Assembly (NCBI GenBank): GCA_016933335.1
Contig: JAFGBD010000053.1
Coordinates: 1 to 34,449, forward strand
DNA: 34,449 nucleotides
Origin: Bacteroidales bacterium
GTDB taxonomy: Bacteria > Bacteroidota > Bacteroidia > Bacteroidales > UBA10428
Reading direction: 5' to 3'
The translations under genes and the position numbers were made by a program. This document shows positions 1 through 7,938 of the stretch, piece after piece (the stretch's first letter is position 1; every line of letters starts with the position of its first letter). The notes under the pieces are model-generated. The model saw only the letters and a list, made by a program, of their open reading frames with translations. It made no database searches and was not told the origin of the DNA.

Positions 1-19
1 AAAAATTTGTTTTCCGATG

Positions 20-51
20 CCCCTGAAAGGTTAATCTTTTCAGGGGTTTTA
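20..51 (+). terminator. Rho-independent terminator of an upstream plus-strand gene
   Basis: A 9-base perfect stem (CCCCTGAAA, 20-28, with TTTCAGGGG, 38-46) closes a 9-base loop and is followed by TTTT. The T-run is on the plus strand, so it probably ends a gene lying before the window. Read on the minus strand it lacks an adjacent T-run. Confidence 0.6.
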
Positions 52-131
52 TCAACATTTTGTTAATCTGTCAAAGTAGAATTAATTGGCCGGATAAATA
101 AAAAAGGAATCGGTACGGTATAATTCTGTCT

Positions 132-353
132 TCAATATTCGTCTTCATTAAAGAAAAAATCATCCTTGCTCGGATAGTCAGGCCAGATATCTTCAATGCT
201 TTCATATATCTCACCTTCATCTTCAATCTCCTGCAGGTTTTCAATGACTTCCATCGGAGCACCTGAACGTATCGCATAGTCTATCAGTTCGTCTTTGGAG
301 GCTGGCCATGGAGCATCTTCAAGTTTTGAAGCAAGTTCTAGTGTCCAGTACAT
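132..353 (-). CDS. DUF2795 family small protein
   Basis: This is a 73-residue acidic protein of unknown function. I start it at the ATG at 353, giving the opening MYWTLELASKLEDAPWP; a longer reading to 380 adds nine residues that do not look conserved. The sequence matches the Bacteroidota form of the DUF2795 family, with an A-P-W-P segment near residue 15, a K-D-E-L-I-D-Y-A helix, and an acidic tail rich in D, E and F. No signal peptide or membrane segment is visible. The family is widespread and usually a single domain, with no firm role known to me. It lies 56 bases downstream of the cobalamin adenosyltransferase gene on the same strand, so co-transcription is possible. Confidence 0.8.
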   Translation of the reverse strand: MYWTLELASKLEDAPWPASKDELIDYAIRSGAPMEVIENLQEIEDEGEIYESIEDIWPDYPSKDDFFFNEDEY

Positions 354-409
354 TTTCTGAAATTTAAAATAACTCTTCAAAAATTGTGCAAATATAAAAA
401 ATTTATCAT

Positions 410-961
410 TTAATCAACATTTGACACCCATTTTATTTCATCTATCTGATAATCAATAGATAACGACCGGGATAATACGAAAAAATAATCAGAGAGCCTG
501 TTTATGAAACGAAGGATTATTTCAGGGACATAATTATTCTCCTTAAGTTCAATAATACTTCTTTCCGCACGGCGGCAAACTGTTCTGACAATGTGACAAA
601 CAGAAACAGCCTGATGACCTCCCGGCAGAATAAATGAACTTAGGTGTGGCAGTCTGACGGTCATTGAATCTATTTCTTTTTCCAGAAAATCAACATCTTT
701 ATCCTTCAGTTCAGGCAACCGGTTTTGACAGTCATCACATCCGGCAGCGAGCATGGAAGCACATACCATCAGTTTATCCTGTATCTGTATCAGGTCTTTT
801 GAGATCTTTGCAGCCACAGACTGATCCCGCAATAATCCTATAAAAGCGATCAGTTCATCCACTGTTCCATATGCCGCGATCCGTTTATCGGATTTTGAGA
901 CACGCCTGCCTCCCAAAAGCGATGTTTCTCCGGTATCACCGGTTTTTGTATATATTTTCAT
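410..961 (-). CDS. pduO: Cob(I)alamin adenosyltransferase, PduO type
   Basis: This cytoplasmic enzyme transfers the adenosyl group of ATP to cob(I)alamin, making the coenzyme used by methylmalonyl-CoA mutase and similar enzymes. The ATG at 961 gives 183 residues, normal for the family, and places the ATP-binding motif TKTGDTGETSLLGG at residues 5-18; an in-frame extension to 997 is unlikely. The second signature is the VCRRAERSI stretch in the C-terminal half, followed by INRLSDYFFVLSR, both typical of the PduO/MMAB trimer active site. A DD-C segment (GCDDCQNR) in the middle is less conserved. It stands alone, with no other cobalamin gene in view, so the cofactor is probably salvaged or made from genes elsewhere. 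Confidence 0.93.
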   Translation of the reverse strand: MKIYTKTGDTGETSLLGGRRVSKSDKRIAAYGTVDELIAFIGLLRDQSVAAKISKDLIQIQDKLMVCASMLAAGCDDCQNRLPELKDKDVDFLEKEIDSMTVRLPHLSSFILPGGHQAVSVCHIVRTVCRRAERSIIELKENNYVPEIILRFINRLSDYFFVLSRSLSIDYQIDEIKWVSNVD

Positions 962-1175
962 TTTGTTAAATAAATTTTTTAGCCTGGAACGAAACAATAT
1001 TCTGTATCTTGTTGTTCAATCAGTTTTGGAAGATTATTGAAGATGATAATGAAATTCGCTCTTCCGGATTTCAGTTCTTACCTTCTTATGTTCTCTTATT
1101 CTTTTCCGGTTAAGATACGGAAGGGCTTAAGATTTAAATATTATTTGTATAAATAAAAAAAAGATTTCTGAAATA

Positions 1176-1886
1176 TCATCGGGCCGGTTCAATAATTGGT
1201 TGATTATTCAGCCTGTCAGACTCAATCTGGCCATCCATTAATTTGATTATGCGTTTGGCATGTTTTGCAATGTCCTCTTCATGGGTCACCACGATAATGG
1301 TATTCCCTCTCGCGTGAATTTCCTGAAACACTCCCATGATATCGACGGATGTTTTCGAATCAAGATTACCGGTGGGTTCATCAGCAAGAATGATGGAAGG
1401 ATGGTTAACCAGTGCCCTGGCAAGTGCCACACGCTGTCTTTGGCCGCCTGAAAGTTCATTGGGGCGGTGAGATTTTCTTTCAGTCAGCCCGACACTCTCG
1501 ATCACTTCCTCAGCTCTCATGATACGTTCGTGTTTGGACATGCCTGCATAAATCAAAGGTAGCATTACGTTTTCAAGTGCAGTGTACCTGGGCAGAAGAT
1601 TGAAGGTTTGAAAGACAAATCCGATCTCTGTATTTCTTATTTCAGCCAGTTGATTATCTTCAAGCTGGCTGACATCTTTGCCGTTAAGAACGTAATTTCC
1701 TCTTGTCGCGGTATCCAGACATCCGATGATATTCATAAGGGTTGACTTGCCTGAACCCGAAGGTCCCATGATGGCAACATACTCGTTCCGGTTGATATCG
1801 GTGGTAATTGAGCGCAATGCTTCAACAATCTGGGTACCGACAATATAATTTTTTATGATGCTGTTTAGCTGTATAATTTTCTCCAT
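1176..1886 (-). CDS. ABC transporter ATP-binding protein, LolD/MacB type
   Basis: This is a 236-residue ATPase subunit that would power a membrane partner at the inner face of the cytoplasmic membrane. Visible motifs are Walker A GPSGSGKS (residues 41-48), the Q-loop [10 protein letters not shown], the signature [15 protein letters not shown], Walker [15 protein letters not shown] and the switch histidine in VVTHEED. The TFNLLPR and PTGNLDSKT wording is characteristic of the MacB/LolD/FtsE branch, which works with FtsX-like permeases in lipoprotein release, antibiotic or peptide efflux. No permease gene adjoins it here, so the partner must be encoded elsewhere and the substrate is unknown. 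The start at 1886 aligns with family N-termini; an upstream ATG at 1907 adds seven residues. Confidence 0.92.
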   Translation of the reverse strand: MEKIIQLNSIIKNYIVGTQIVEALRSITTDINRNEYVAIMGPSGSGKSTLMNIIGCLDTATRGNYVLNGKDVSQLEDNQLAEIRNTEIGFVFQTFNLLPRYTALENVMLPLIYAGMSKHERIMRAEEVIESVGLTERKSHRPNELSGGQRQRVALARALVNHPSIILADEPTGNLDSKTSVDIMGVFQEIHARGNTIIVVTHEEDIAKHAKRIIKLMDGQIESDRLNNQPIIEPAR

Positions 1887-2131
1887 GGACGGATGATATA
1901 TTTGCAACGATATGCATATTACTAATATGATGAATGATGTCGCAAAAATACTATTTCTCAGTTTCTTTATCCAAATAAATTATAAAAATGATGAGATATT
2001 CCGGTTGTCTGTCCGTAAATCTTTCAGGGATTGCTAAATCAAAAGTTTTGAAAATTTAAGACCGGTGGTGTTTCTGAGCTGGTATTGATCCTGATTCCAT
2101 AAATAAAATGTAAGATTCATGGTTGAAAAGA

Positions 2132-2920
2132 TTAAAATCTGATAACAAAGTGTTGCTTATGAATATTGGTATTCAGAAACGCCATTCCCATTAAAAAAAG
2201 ATCAATTGAAACTTTAACCCGGGGATCCGATATGATTTCCTTCCAGGCTTTTAACATATCCACTGACCATCGTATGTCATCCAGTACGATCAGGCATTCA
2301 TCAGGATAGTCAAGCACTTTCCGGAAGTAAGACAATAATTTCTGGTATTGATGATCGCCGTCTATGAATACGAGCAATCTGCCCTTTAAGATCCTCAGCA
2401 TATGCTGCAATGCATTTTCAAAAGTATCGGTGATCAGCTCAACATTCTTCAGATTCAGATCATGAAATGTCTTTGCAGCAACCTTTGCAAGGTCGCTGTT
2501 CCCTTCAGCTGTAATTACCTTTGCAGATGGTTTTGCAGAAGCGAGATAAGCAGTGCTGATCCCTGCTGAAGTTCCCAGTTCGGCAATGAACTCAGGCTGG
2601 TAAAAGGCAACGAGACGAGACAGCATTCGCCCGTATTTGGCTGAAACAGCCGAAGTTCTGACAATCTCCCTAAGTCTTCTGATGTTCTTTTTTGAAGTTC
2701 TGGATCCTGCACCATATCCGTGAATGACAATTGATTCATTGCGCTTGAGGTACTGCTTTCTTGTTTTTTCAATGATTTGAAAGCAGGGAAGGCCCTCATG
2801 TCCGTTCAGCACTTTTTTAATGAAGCTGTAAACAAAAGGTGAATGGATCCCGTGCCCGTATTTATGTCTTGCAAATAGTTTGTATGATAAATATCGAAAT
2901 ATTAAATTTACCCTTTGCAT
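2132..2920 (-). CDS. Class I SAM-dependent methyltransferase
   Basis: This is a 262-residue Rossmann-fold methyltransferase whose substrate I cannot tell. The N-terminus carries RHKYGHGIHSPFVY, a segment I associate with a Bacteroidota group of these proteins. SAM-binding motif I is FIAELGTSAGISTAYLA near residues 112-128. The acidic residue ending the next strand is in VITAEGN. VFIDGDHQY and LIVLDDIRW follow in the places where O-methyltransferase-like proteins keep metal or substrate residues. No signal peptide is visible, so it should be cytoplasmic. It is transcribed away from recG across a 74-base gap that must hold both promoters. The fold is secure; calling it an O-methyltransferase would be a guess. 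Confidence 0.82.
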   Translation of the reverse strand: MQRVNLIFRYLSYKLFARHKYGHGIHSPFVYSFIKKVLNGHEGLPCFQIIEKTRKQYLKRNESIVIHGYGAGSRTSKKNIRRLREIVRTSAVSAKYGRMLSRLVAFYQPEFIAELGTSAGISTAYLASAKPSAKVITAEGNSDLAKVAAKTFHDLNLKNVELITDTFENALQHMLRILKGRLLVFIDGDHQYQKLLSYFRKVLDYPDECLIVLDDIRWSVDMLKAWKEIISDPRVKVSIDLFLMGMAFLNTNIHKQHFVIRF

Positions 2921-2994
2921 CTGTACTTATATCATAAACATATCTTGCAGGTTATAAATCATGGTAAAAGTAAGCATTTTTGTTCAGCACAATA

Positions 2995-5103
2995 ATGAAC
3001 CAGATTCTTGATCAGGATATAAAATATCTGAAAGGCGTAGGTCCGAAAAGGGCTGCTTTAATGGCCAGGGAATTAAACATATTCACTTATAAGGATCTTT
3101 TATATCATTTTCCATATAAGTACATTGACCGTTCAAAAATATTCAGGATCAATGAAATAGATACAACCCAGACATATATCCAGATCAGGGGTAAGATCAC
3201 AACTTTCAGAACCGAGGGGCATCCGAGGAAAAAAAGACTTGTCGCCGAATTCACTGACGGAAGCGGATCCATCGAACTGGTCTGGTTTCAGGGAATAAAC
3301 TGGGTTTTAAAGAGTTATCAGACAGACAGGGAATACATTGTATTTGGAAGACCTGCTTTGTTTAATTCACGTATTTCCATTGCACATCCTGAAATTGAGC
3401 CTGCAGAAAAATCTGAACAGGGAATGAATTCATCTTTTTCCGCACAATACCGTACCACCGAAAAACTTAAAAACCAGTACATCAGCTCAAGAACCATACA
3501 GAAACTTATGTCCACATTGATTTCTTCCGTTGGTGATAAGATTGAAGAATTCCTGCCGGATTACCTGGTTAAAAGACTTAATCTCTTGTCCCTGAAAGAG
3601 GCGCTTGTCAACATCCATTTTCCTGATAACAGCAGAGTTCTTGAGAAGGCAACCTACCGTCTCAAGTTTGAGGAATTGTTCCTTATTCAGCTCAATATCC
3701 TGAAGCAGAAATATTTCAGGAAGAATCATTACAAGGGACTGGTTTTTTCGAAAGTCGGTGATTATCTGAATGATTTTTACAAACTCAGGCTGTTTTTTGA
3801 TCTCACTGAAGCCCAGAAACGGGTCATCAGGGAAATCAGAAAAGACCTGGGATCGGGGAAACAGATGAACAGGCTGCTGCAGGGTGATGTTGGCAGCGGA
3901 AAGACACTCGTGGCTTTAATGACAATGCTTATTGCCCTTGATAATGGTTACCAGGCATGTATCATGGCACCGACAGAGATACTGGCAAATCAGCATTTCG
4001 AGACCATCAGCAAATTTCTTGAAGGAATCAATATCACTGTCAGGTTGCTTACAGGATCTACCGGTAAAAAGCACAGGGTAACGATTCAGGATGAACTGTC
4101 GGATGGAAAACTGCAGATTCTGATAGGTACGCACGCCTTACTGGAGGATCCGGTACGGTTTACAAATCTGGGACTTGTAATCATAGATGAACAGCACCGT
4201 TTTGGTGTTGCTCAGCGGGCAAAACTCTGGCGGAAAAATGAAGAAAACCCGCCCCATGTGCTGGTAATGACTGCAACACCCATACCGAGAACCCTGGCAA
4301 TGACTTTATACGGAGACCTTGATGTATCGGTCATAGATGAATTACCTCCGGGACGGAAACCGGTCAAAACATATCATTACTATGATTCGAAACGCCTTGC
4401 GATGTTTGGATTTTTGCGCAGGCAGATAAAGGAAGGCCGTCAGATATACGTGGTTTATCCCTTGATAAAGGAATCTGAAAAAATGGATTACAAGTATCTT
4501 GAGGATGGTTATGAAGCGTTTGTCAGGGCATTTCCTCCGCCCGAATATGTGGTCACATGCGTCCATGGTCAGATGAAGACCGGGGATAAAGACTCAGCCA
4601 TGAGACTGTTTGTCGAAGGAAAATCAGATATTCTCATTGCAACAACTGTCATAGAGGTGGGTGTGGATGTCCCCAATGCAACGGTGATGGTCATTGAAAG
4701 TTCAGAAAGGTTCGGGCTTTCACAGCTGCACCAGCTCAGGGGCAGGGTGGGCAGGGGAGCCGATCAGAGTTATTGCATCCTGATGACGTCACATAAGCTG
4801 ACAAACGAGGCCAGGAAAAGGATAGAAACAATGGTGTCTACCAGTGACGGATTTGAGATCGCCGAAGTTGATCTGAGACTCAGGGGACCAGGAGACCTTG
4901 AAGGCACACAACAAAGCGGTATTCCGTTTGAACTTAAGATATCTGATCTGAGCAGGGACAGTCAGCTGATCCAATATGCCCGGAATGTTGCCGGGGAAGT
5001 TCTTGACAAAGATCCCGCTCTGAACAGTGAGCCTAATCATAAACTGGCAGAACAGCTGGCATTGCTTAAAAAGACTCCTGAAGACTGGAGTATTATCAGT
5101 TAA
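2995..5103 (+). CDS. recG: ATP-dependent DNA helicase RecG
   Basis: RecG is a superfamily 2 helicase that remodels stalled replication forks and branch-migrates Holliday junctions. The ATG at 2995 gives 702 residues, the usual length. In order it has the N-terminal KYLKGVGPKRAALMAREL segment, the wedge/OB domain (about residues 55-160), Walker A GDVGSGKT (297-304), DEQH box (398-401), the motif III wording MTATPIPRTLAMT, and the motif VI wording QLRGRVGRG. The C-terminal RLRGPGDLEGTQQSG segment is diagnostic of RecG against other helicases. All motifs look intact. The comB-like gene begins 10 bases after its stop, so the two are probably co-transcribed. Confidence 0.98.
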   Translation: MNQILDQDIKYLKGVGPKRAALMARELNIFTYKDLLYHFPYKYIDRSKIFRINEIDTTQTYIQIRGKITTFRTEGHPRKKRLVAEFTDGSGSIELVWFQGINWVLKSYQTDREYIVFGRPALFNSRISIAHPEIEPAEKSEQGMNSSFSAQYRTTEKLKNQYISSRTIQKLMSTLISSVGDKIEEFLPDYLVKRLNLLSLKEALVNIHFPDNSRVLEKATYRLKFEELFLIQLNILKQKYFRKNHYKGLVFSKVGDYLNDFYKLRLFFDLTEAQKRVIREIRKDLGSGKQMNRLLQGDVGSGKTLVALMTMLIALDNGYQACIMAPTEILANQHFETISKFLEGINITVRLLTGSTGKKHRVTIQDELSDGKLQILIGTHALLEDPVRFTNLGLVIIDEQHRFGVAQRAKLWRKNEENPPHVLVMTATPIPRTLAMTLYGDLDVSVIDELPPGRKPVKTYHYYDSKRLAMFGFLRRQIKEGRQIYVVYPLIKESEKMDYKYLEDGYEAFVRAFPPPEYVVTCVHGQMKTGDKDSAMRLFVEGKSDILIATTVIEVGVDVPNATVMVIESSERFGLSQLHQLRGRVGRGADQSYCILMTSHKLTNEARKRIETMVSTSDGFEIAEVDLRLRGPGDLEGTQQSGIPFELKISDLSRDSQLIQYARNVAGEVLDKDPALNSEPNHKLAEQLALLKKTPEDWSIIS

Positions 5104-5113
5104 CAATCCTTAC

Positions 5114-5809
5114 ATGGATATTGAGATCCTGCATTTGGTCGAAGGGGCAAAAAAGGCCAGGGGAATGACAGTCATCATTGACGTGTTCAGGGCATTTTCA
5201 CTGGCATGCTATATGTTTGATCAGGGTGCGGAAATGATTATTCCGGTTGGTGACATTCAGACGGCATACAGGCTTAAAGCCGAAAATCCCGGTTACATTC
5301 TTGTGGGCGAACGCAACAATATAAAGCCGCCGGGTTTTGATTTTGGAAATTCTCCCCACCAGGTCAGGAATTTTAATTTTGGTGGCAGGACTGTTGTTCA
5401 TACCACAAGTGCCGGCACTCAGGGAATTGTCAATGCAGTATTTTCCGATGAGGTTTTAACAGGCAGTTTTGTTAATGCCGGTGCCATTACCAGATACATC
5501 AGGAAAAAAAATCCCCGTCAGGTTACGCTGGTATGTATGGGGTATTCCGCAAACCATCCTGTTGAGGAAGACAGCTTTTGTGCACAATATATCAAAGACT
5601 CCCTTGAGGATCGAAAAACTGATTTCAGTCAGATGGTTAATGAAATCAAAAATACCAGCGGGAAAAGGTTCTTTACTGAGGACATGCAGGAGCATTGTCC
5701 TTCAGAGGACTTTTACCTGTGCCTGGCTCTCAACCGCTTTGATTTTATCCTGAAAGCCCAAAAGAGAACGGATGGACTCATCAACCTGGTATGCAAAAGT
5801 GTCGGGTGA
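5114..5809 (+). CDS. comB: 2-phosphosulfolactate phosphatase family protein (ComB-like)
   Basis: This is a 231-residue protein of the ComB family. The archaeal founding member removes phosphate from 2-phosphosulfolactate during coenzyme M synthesis. Family signs are the IDVFRAFSLAC strand near the N-terminus (usual D-x-x-R-A), LVGERNNIKPPGFDFGNSP (about residues 65-83), the TTSAGTQGI loop (usually TTNGT), and GSFVNAGAI. I use the ATG at 5114, ten bases after the recG stop; the reading frame also runs upstream inside recG but those residues are not family-like. Coenzyme M is not expected in Bacteroidota, so the substrate could instead be another sulfolactate-type or sulfonate intermediate. The close spacing suggests co-transcription with recG but gives no functional clue. 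Confidence 0.85.
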   Translation: MDIEILHLVEGAKKARGMTVIIDVFRAFSLACYMFDQGAEMIIPVGDIQTAYRLKAENPGYILVGERNNIKPPGFDFGNSPHQVRNFNFGGRTVVHTTSAGTQGIVNAVFSDEVLTGSFVNAGAITRYIRKKNPRQVTLVCMGYSANHPVEEDSFCAQYIKDSLEDRKTDFSQMVNEIKNTSGKRFFTEDMQEHCPSEDFYLCLALNRFDFILKAQKRTDGLINLVCKSVG

Positions 5810-5964
5810 GGAATGTACGGATTCGTACGCTCACTGTATTGTTCCGTTCACTTTTAACACTATTTTAACATTACTAACAATCCTGTAAGTAAAAGAAATA
5901 CAGTAAGATAAAGAGTTTGGCATGGTTAATGTAATATTATGGTCAAACACGTCAAACCAAAAAC

Positions 5965-5970
5965 AGGAGA
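5965..5970 (+). promoter_or_regulatory. Ribosome-binding site of the EDWMLD-repeat gene
   Basis: AGGAGA lies 7 bases before the ATG at 5978. Few genes in this window have such a site, and it decides the start over an in-frame ATG at 5939. Confidence 0.6.
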
Positions 5971-5977
5971 TAATAAA

Positions 5978-6514
5978 ATGAAAGCACAAATTAACAACCG
6001 GATCGGAAGACAAATGATACTTGTCTTGATGGTTTTGAGTTTTATAGCAGGCAGCTATGCTCAGAAATCCGCTATAGCCCTTAATGAAGGCAGCAATATA
6101 AAGCAATTGAACAGTATTATTGAATTGTTGAACAACATCGAATTGAATGATGCAATACCTTCAATTCAGGTAATTGGCATAAATGATACCGAACTTGGCA
6201 GCATCGAACTTGAATTTGACAGGATTATATCTGTACCTGAATTTTCAACCAGTAATGCATTTATTTTAAGTGAAGAAGAAGAGCTGGAAGTTGAAGACTG
6301 GATGCTGGATGAAAGTCATTTCAGGATTTCAGGCAGCAATTATGGAATGGAAGAAGCAGAAGAAAAGCTGGAAGTTGAAGACTGGATGCTCGATGAATCG
6401 CATTTTCTGTCCGGTGAAGTAAAAACGAATTCGGAAGAGGATCTGGCAGAAGATGAACTGCAGATCGAAAACTGGATGCTTGATCCGAACCACTGGGCTT
6501 CGTTAGCTGATTAG
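5978..6514 (+). CDS. Secreted acidic protein with three EDWMLD repeats
   Basis: This is a 178-residue protein of unknown function. A signal peptide is clear: MKAQINNRIGRQ, then a hydrophobic core MILVLMVLSFIAG, then a signal peptidase I site after SYAQ. The mature protein is strongly acidic. Its C-terminal half carries three copies of a motif of about 14 residues: ELEVEDWMLDESHF, KLEVEDWMLDESHF and, at the very end, ELQIENWMLDPNHW. The first two copies are nearly identical and are separated by 18-26 variable residues. The ATG at 5978 is set by an AGGAGA 7 bases upstream. I recall similar L-x-x-E-x-W-M motifs in small exported Bacteroidota proteins but know no tested function. A strong terminator follows, so it is probably a single-gene unit. 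Confidence 0.8.
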   Translation: MKAQINNRIGRQMILVLMVLSFIAGSYAQKSAIALNEGSNIKQLNSIIELLNNIELNDAIPSIQVIGINDTELGSIELEFDRIISVPEFSTSNAFILSEEEELEVEDWMLDESHFRISGSNYGMEEAEEKLEVEDWMLDESHFLSGEVKTNSEEDLAEDELQIENWMLDPNHWASLAD

Positions 6515-6553
6515 CATCTTGCTGATTATCTCCTGGAGCCTTCTATATAAATC

Positions 6554-6581
6554 ATCCCGGCCAATGGCCGGGATTTTTTTT
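6554..6581 (+). terminator. Rho-independent terminator after the repeat protein gene
   Basis: A 9-base perfect stem (ATCCCGGCC, 6554-6562, with GGCCGGGAT, 6566-6574) closes a 3-base loop and runs straight into a T-tract. It sits 40 bases after the stop codon at 6514. Confidence 0.9.
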
Positions 6582-6666
6582 ATATACTTGGTTCCATTCC
6601 GTTATCATAAAATCCGGATAACCTTATCTGAAAATATCAGAATAAAAAGAACCCGGGCGAACAGCG

Positions 6667-7809
6667 CTATTTACACATGAATTTATGAATGGTGGATGTC
6701 CGGTATGTTTCACCGGGATTCAACACGGTACTTGGAAAATCTTCCTGGTTTGGTGAATCCGGGAAATGCTGCGTTTCAAGACAGAATGCATGCCTGTATT
6801 TGTAACTGGTGCTGTCTTTACCCATGATGGTTCCATCCAGGAAATTTCCGGCATAGAACTGAATCCCGGGTTCGGTCGTATAGATCTCCATTACACGTCC
6901 TGAAACCGGTTCCTCGACCTTTGCCGCCAACGACATTTCATTGCCGGTTTTCTTTAAGACCCAGTTATGATCGTAACCCATTCCGTATTTGATCTGCCTG
7001 TCATCAGCATTGATTCTTTCGCCGATAGCGGCCGGTATCCTGAAGTCAAAAGGTGTACCTGCTACATCAGTAATCTCACCGGTAGGAATCAGGGTACTGT
7101 CAACCGGCGTGAATTTATCGGCATTGATCATCAGTATATGCCCGAGAATATCACCGTTATCATGCCCGGCCAGGTTAAAGTACGCATGGTTTGTGAGATT
7201 CACAACGGTGGGAGCATCCGTTTCAGCCTGGTAATCAATTTTTAACTCATTGCTGTCATTTAAAGAGTAAATAACCTTAACCGATAAGTTACCGGGATAA
7301 CCTTCTTCACCGTCCGGGCTTAGATAGGTGAGAATAAGAGAATCTTTGGTACTTCTTTCAACATTCCATACTGCATGGTCAAAACCAACATTGCCGCCAT
7401 GCAGGGAATTGGGTGCATTATTAATGGCAAGCGAATACTCTTTTGCGTTCAGGGTAAATTTTCCCCTGGCGATCCGGTTGCCATAACGGCCGATGATCCC
7501 GTTGAAATAATTGGTATTACCGATAAATCCTTCGATGGAGTCGTAACCTGTCACGATATCTTTGAAATTTCCGTCTCTGTCCGGTACCCAGAGCGCGGCA
7601 ATACGTCCCCCGTAGTTGGTGATCTGAACCGTCAGTCCGTTTTTATTTTCAAGATTGAATAAACCAACCTTCTTTCCATCGATGGTGGTTTCATACTCTG
7701 CCTTGTCAAGCGGTATAAACTTAAATTTACTTTCTGATTTGCAGGAGGTTACCAGTATCAGAATCATAACGGACACAATCATCGAATAATTATTTACAAT
7801 GTTCTTCAT
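6667..7809 (-). CDS. galM: Aldose 1-epimerase (galactose mutarotase), predicted lipoprotein
   Basis: This enzyme interconverts alpha and beta anomers of galactose and related hexoses. The 380-residue product has a lipoprotein signal: a hydrophobic segment ending in LVTSC, with Cys as the likely lipid anchor, so it should act in the periplasm or at the outer membrane rather than in the cytoplasm. Family motifs are NYGGRIAALWVPDR, LHGGNVGFDHAVW (substrate histidine), LTNHAYFNLAG (catalytic histidine) and CLETQHFPDSPNQ, whose Glu is the expected catalytic base. I start at the ATG at 7809; the frame extends by two codons to a TTG. Export of mutarotase is common in Bacteroidota glycan degraders and fits the secreted beta-galactosidase encoded nearby. 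No terminator was recognised downstream. Confidence 0.95.
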   Translation of the reverse strand: MKNIVNNYSMIVSVMILILVTSCKSESKFKFIPLDKAEYETTIDGKKVGLFNLENKNGLTVQITNYGGRIAALWVPDRDGNFKDIVTGYDSIEGFIGNTNYFNGIIGRYGNRIARGKFTLNAKEYSLAINNAPNSLHGGNVGFDHAVWNVERSTKDSLILTYLSPDGEEGYPGNLSVKVIYSLNDSNELKIDYQAETDAPTVVNLTNHAYFNLAGHDNGDILGHILMINADKFTPVDSTLIPTGEITDVAGTPFDFRIPAAIGERINADDRQIKYGMGYDHNWVLKKTGNEMSLAAKVEEPVSGRVMEIYTTEPGIQFYAGNFLDGTIMGKDSTSYKYRHAFCLETQHFPDSPNQEDFPSTVLNPGETYRTSTIHKFMCK

Positions 7810-7938
7810 AATCAAAAGTTTAATATTTTCTTTTTATAGTATAATAAATATTATTACTGTGTGTTGCAATAAATGCAATATTATTAAATTCTGGCGGAAA
7901 GTCTATCAGATTATTCTGATCATTCTGAGACTGAGACA

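Noticed and set aside
1043..1156. Short plus-strand frame (about 37 codons) between the adenosyltransferase and the ABC ATPase
   Set aside because: No ribosome-binding site, no recognisable domain and low complexity tail.
5814..5828. GTACG-GATT-CGTAC hairpin after the ComB-like gene
   Set aside because: The stem is only five bases long and has no T-run, so I cannot support a terminator.
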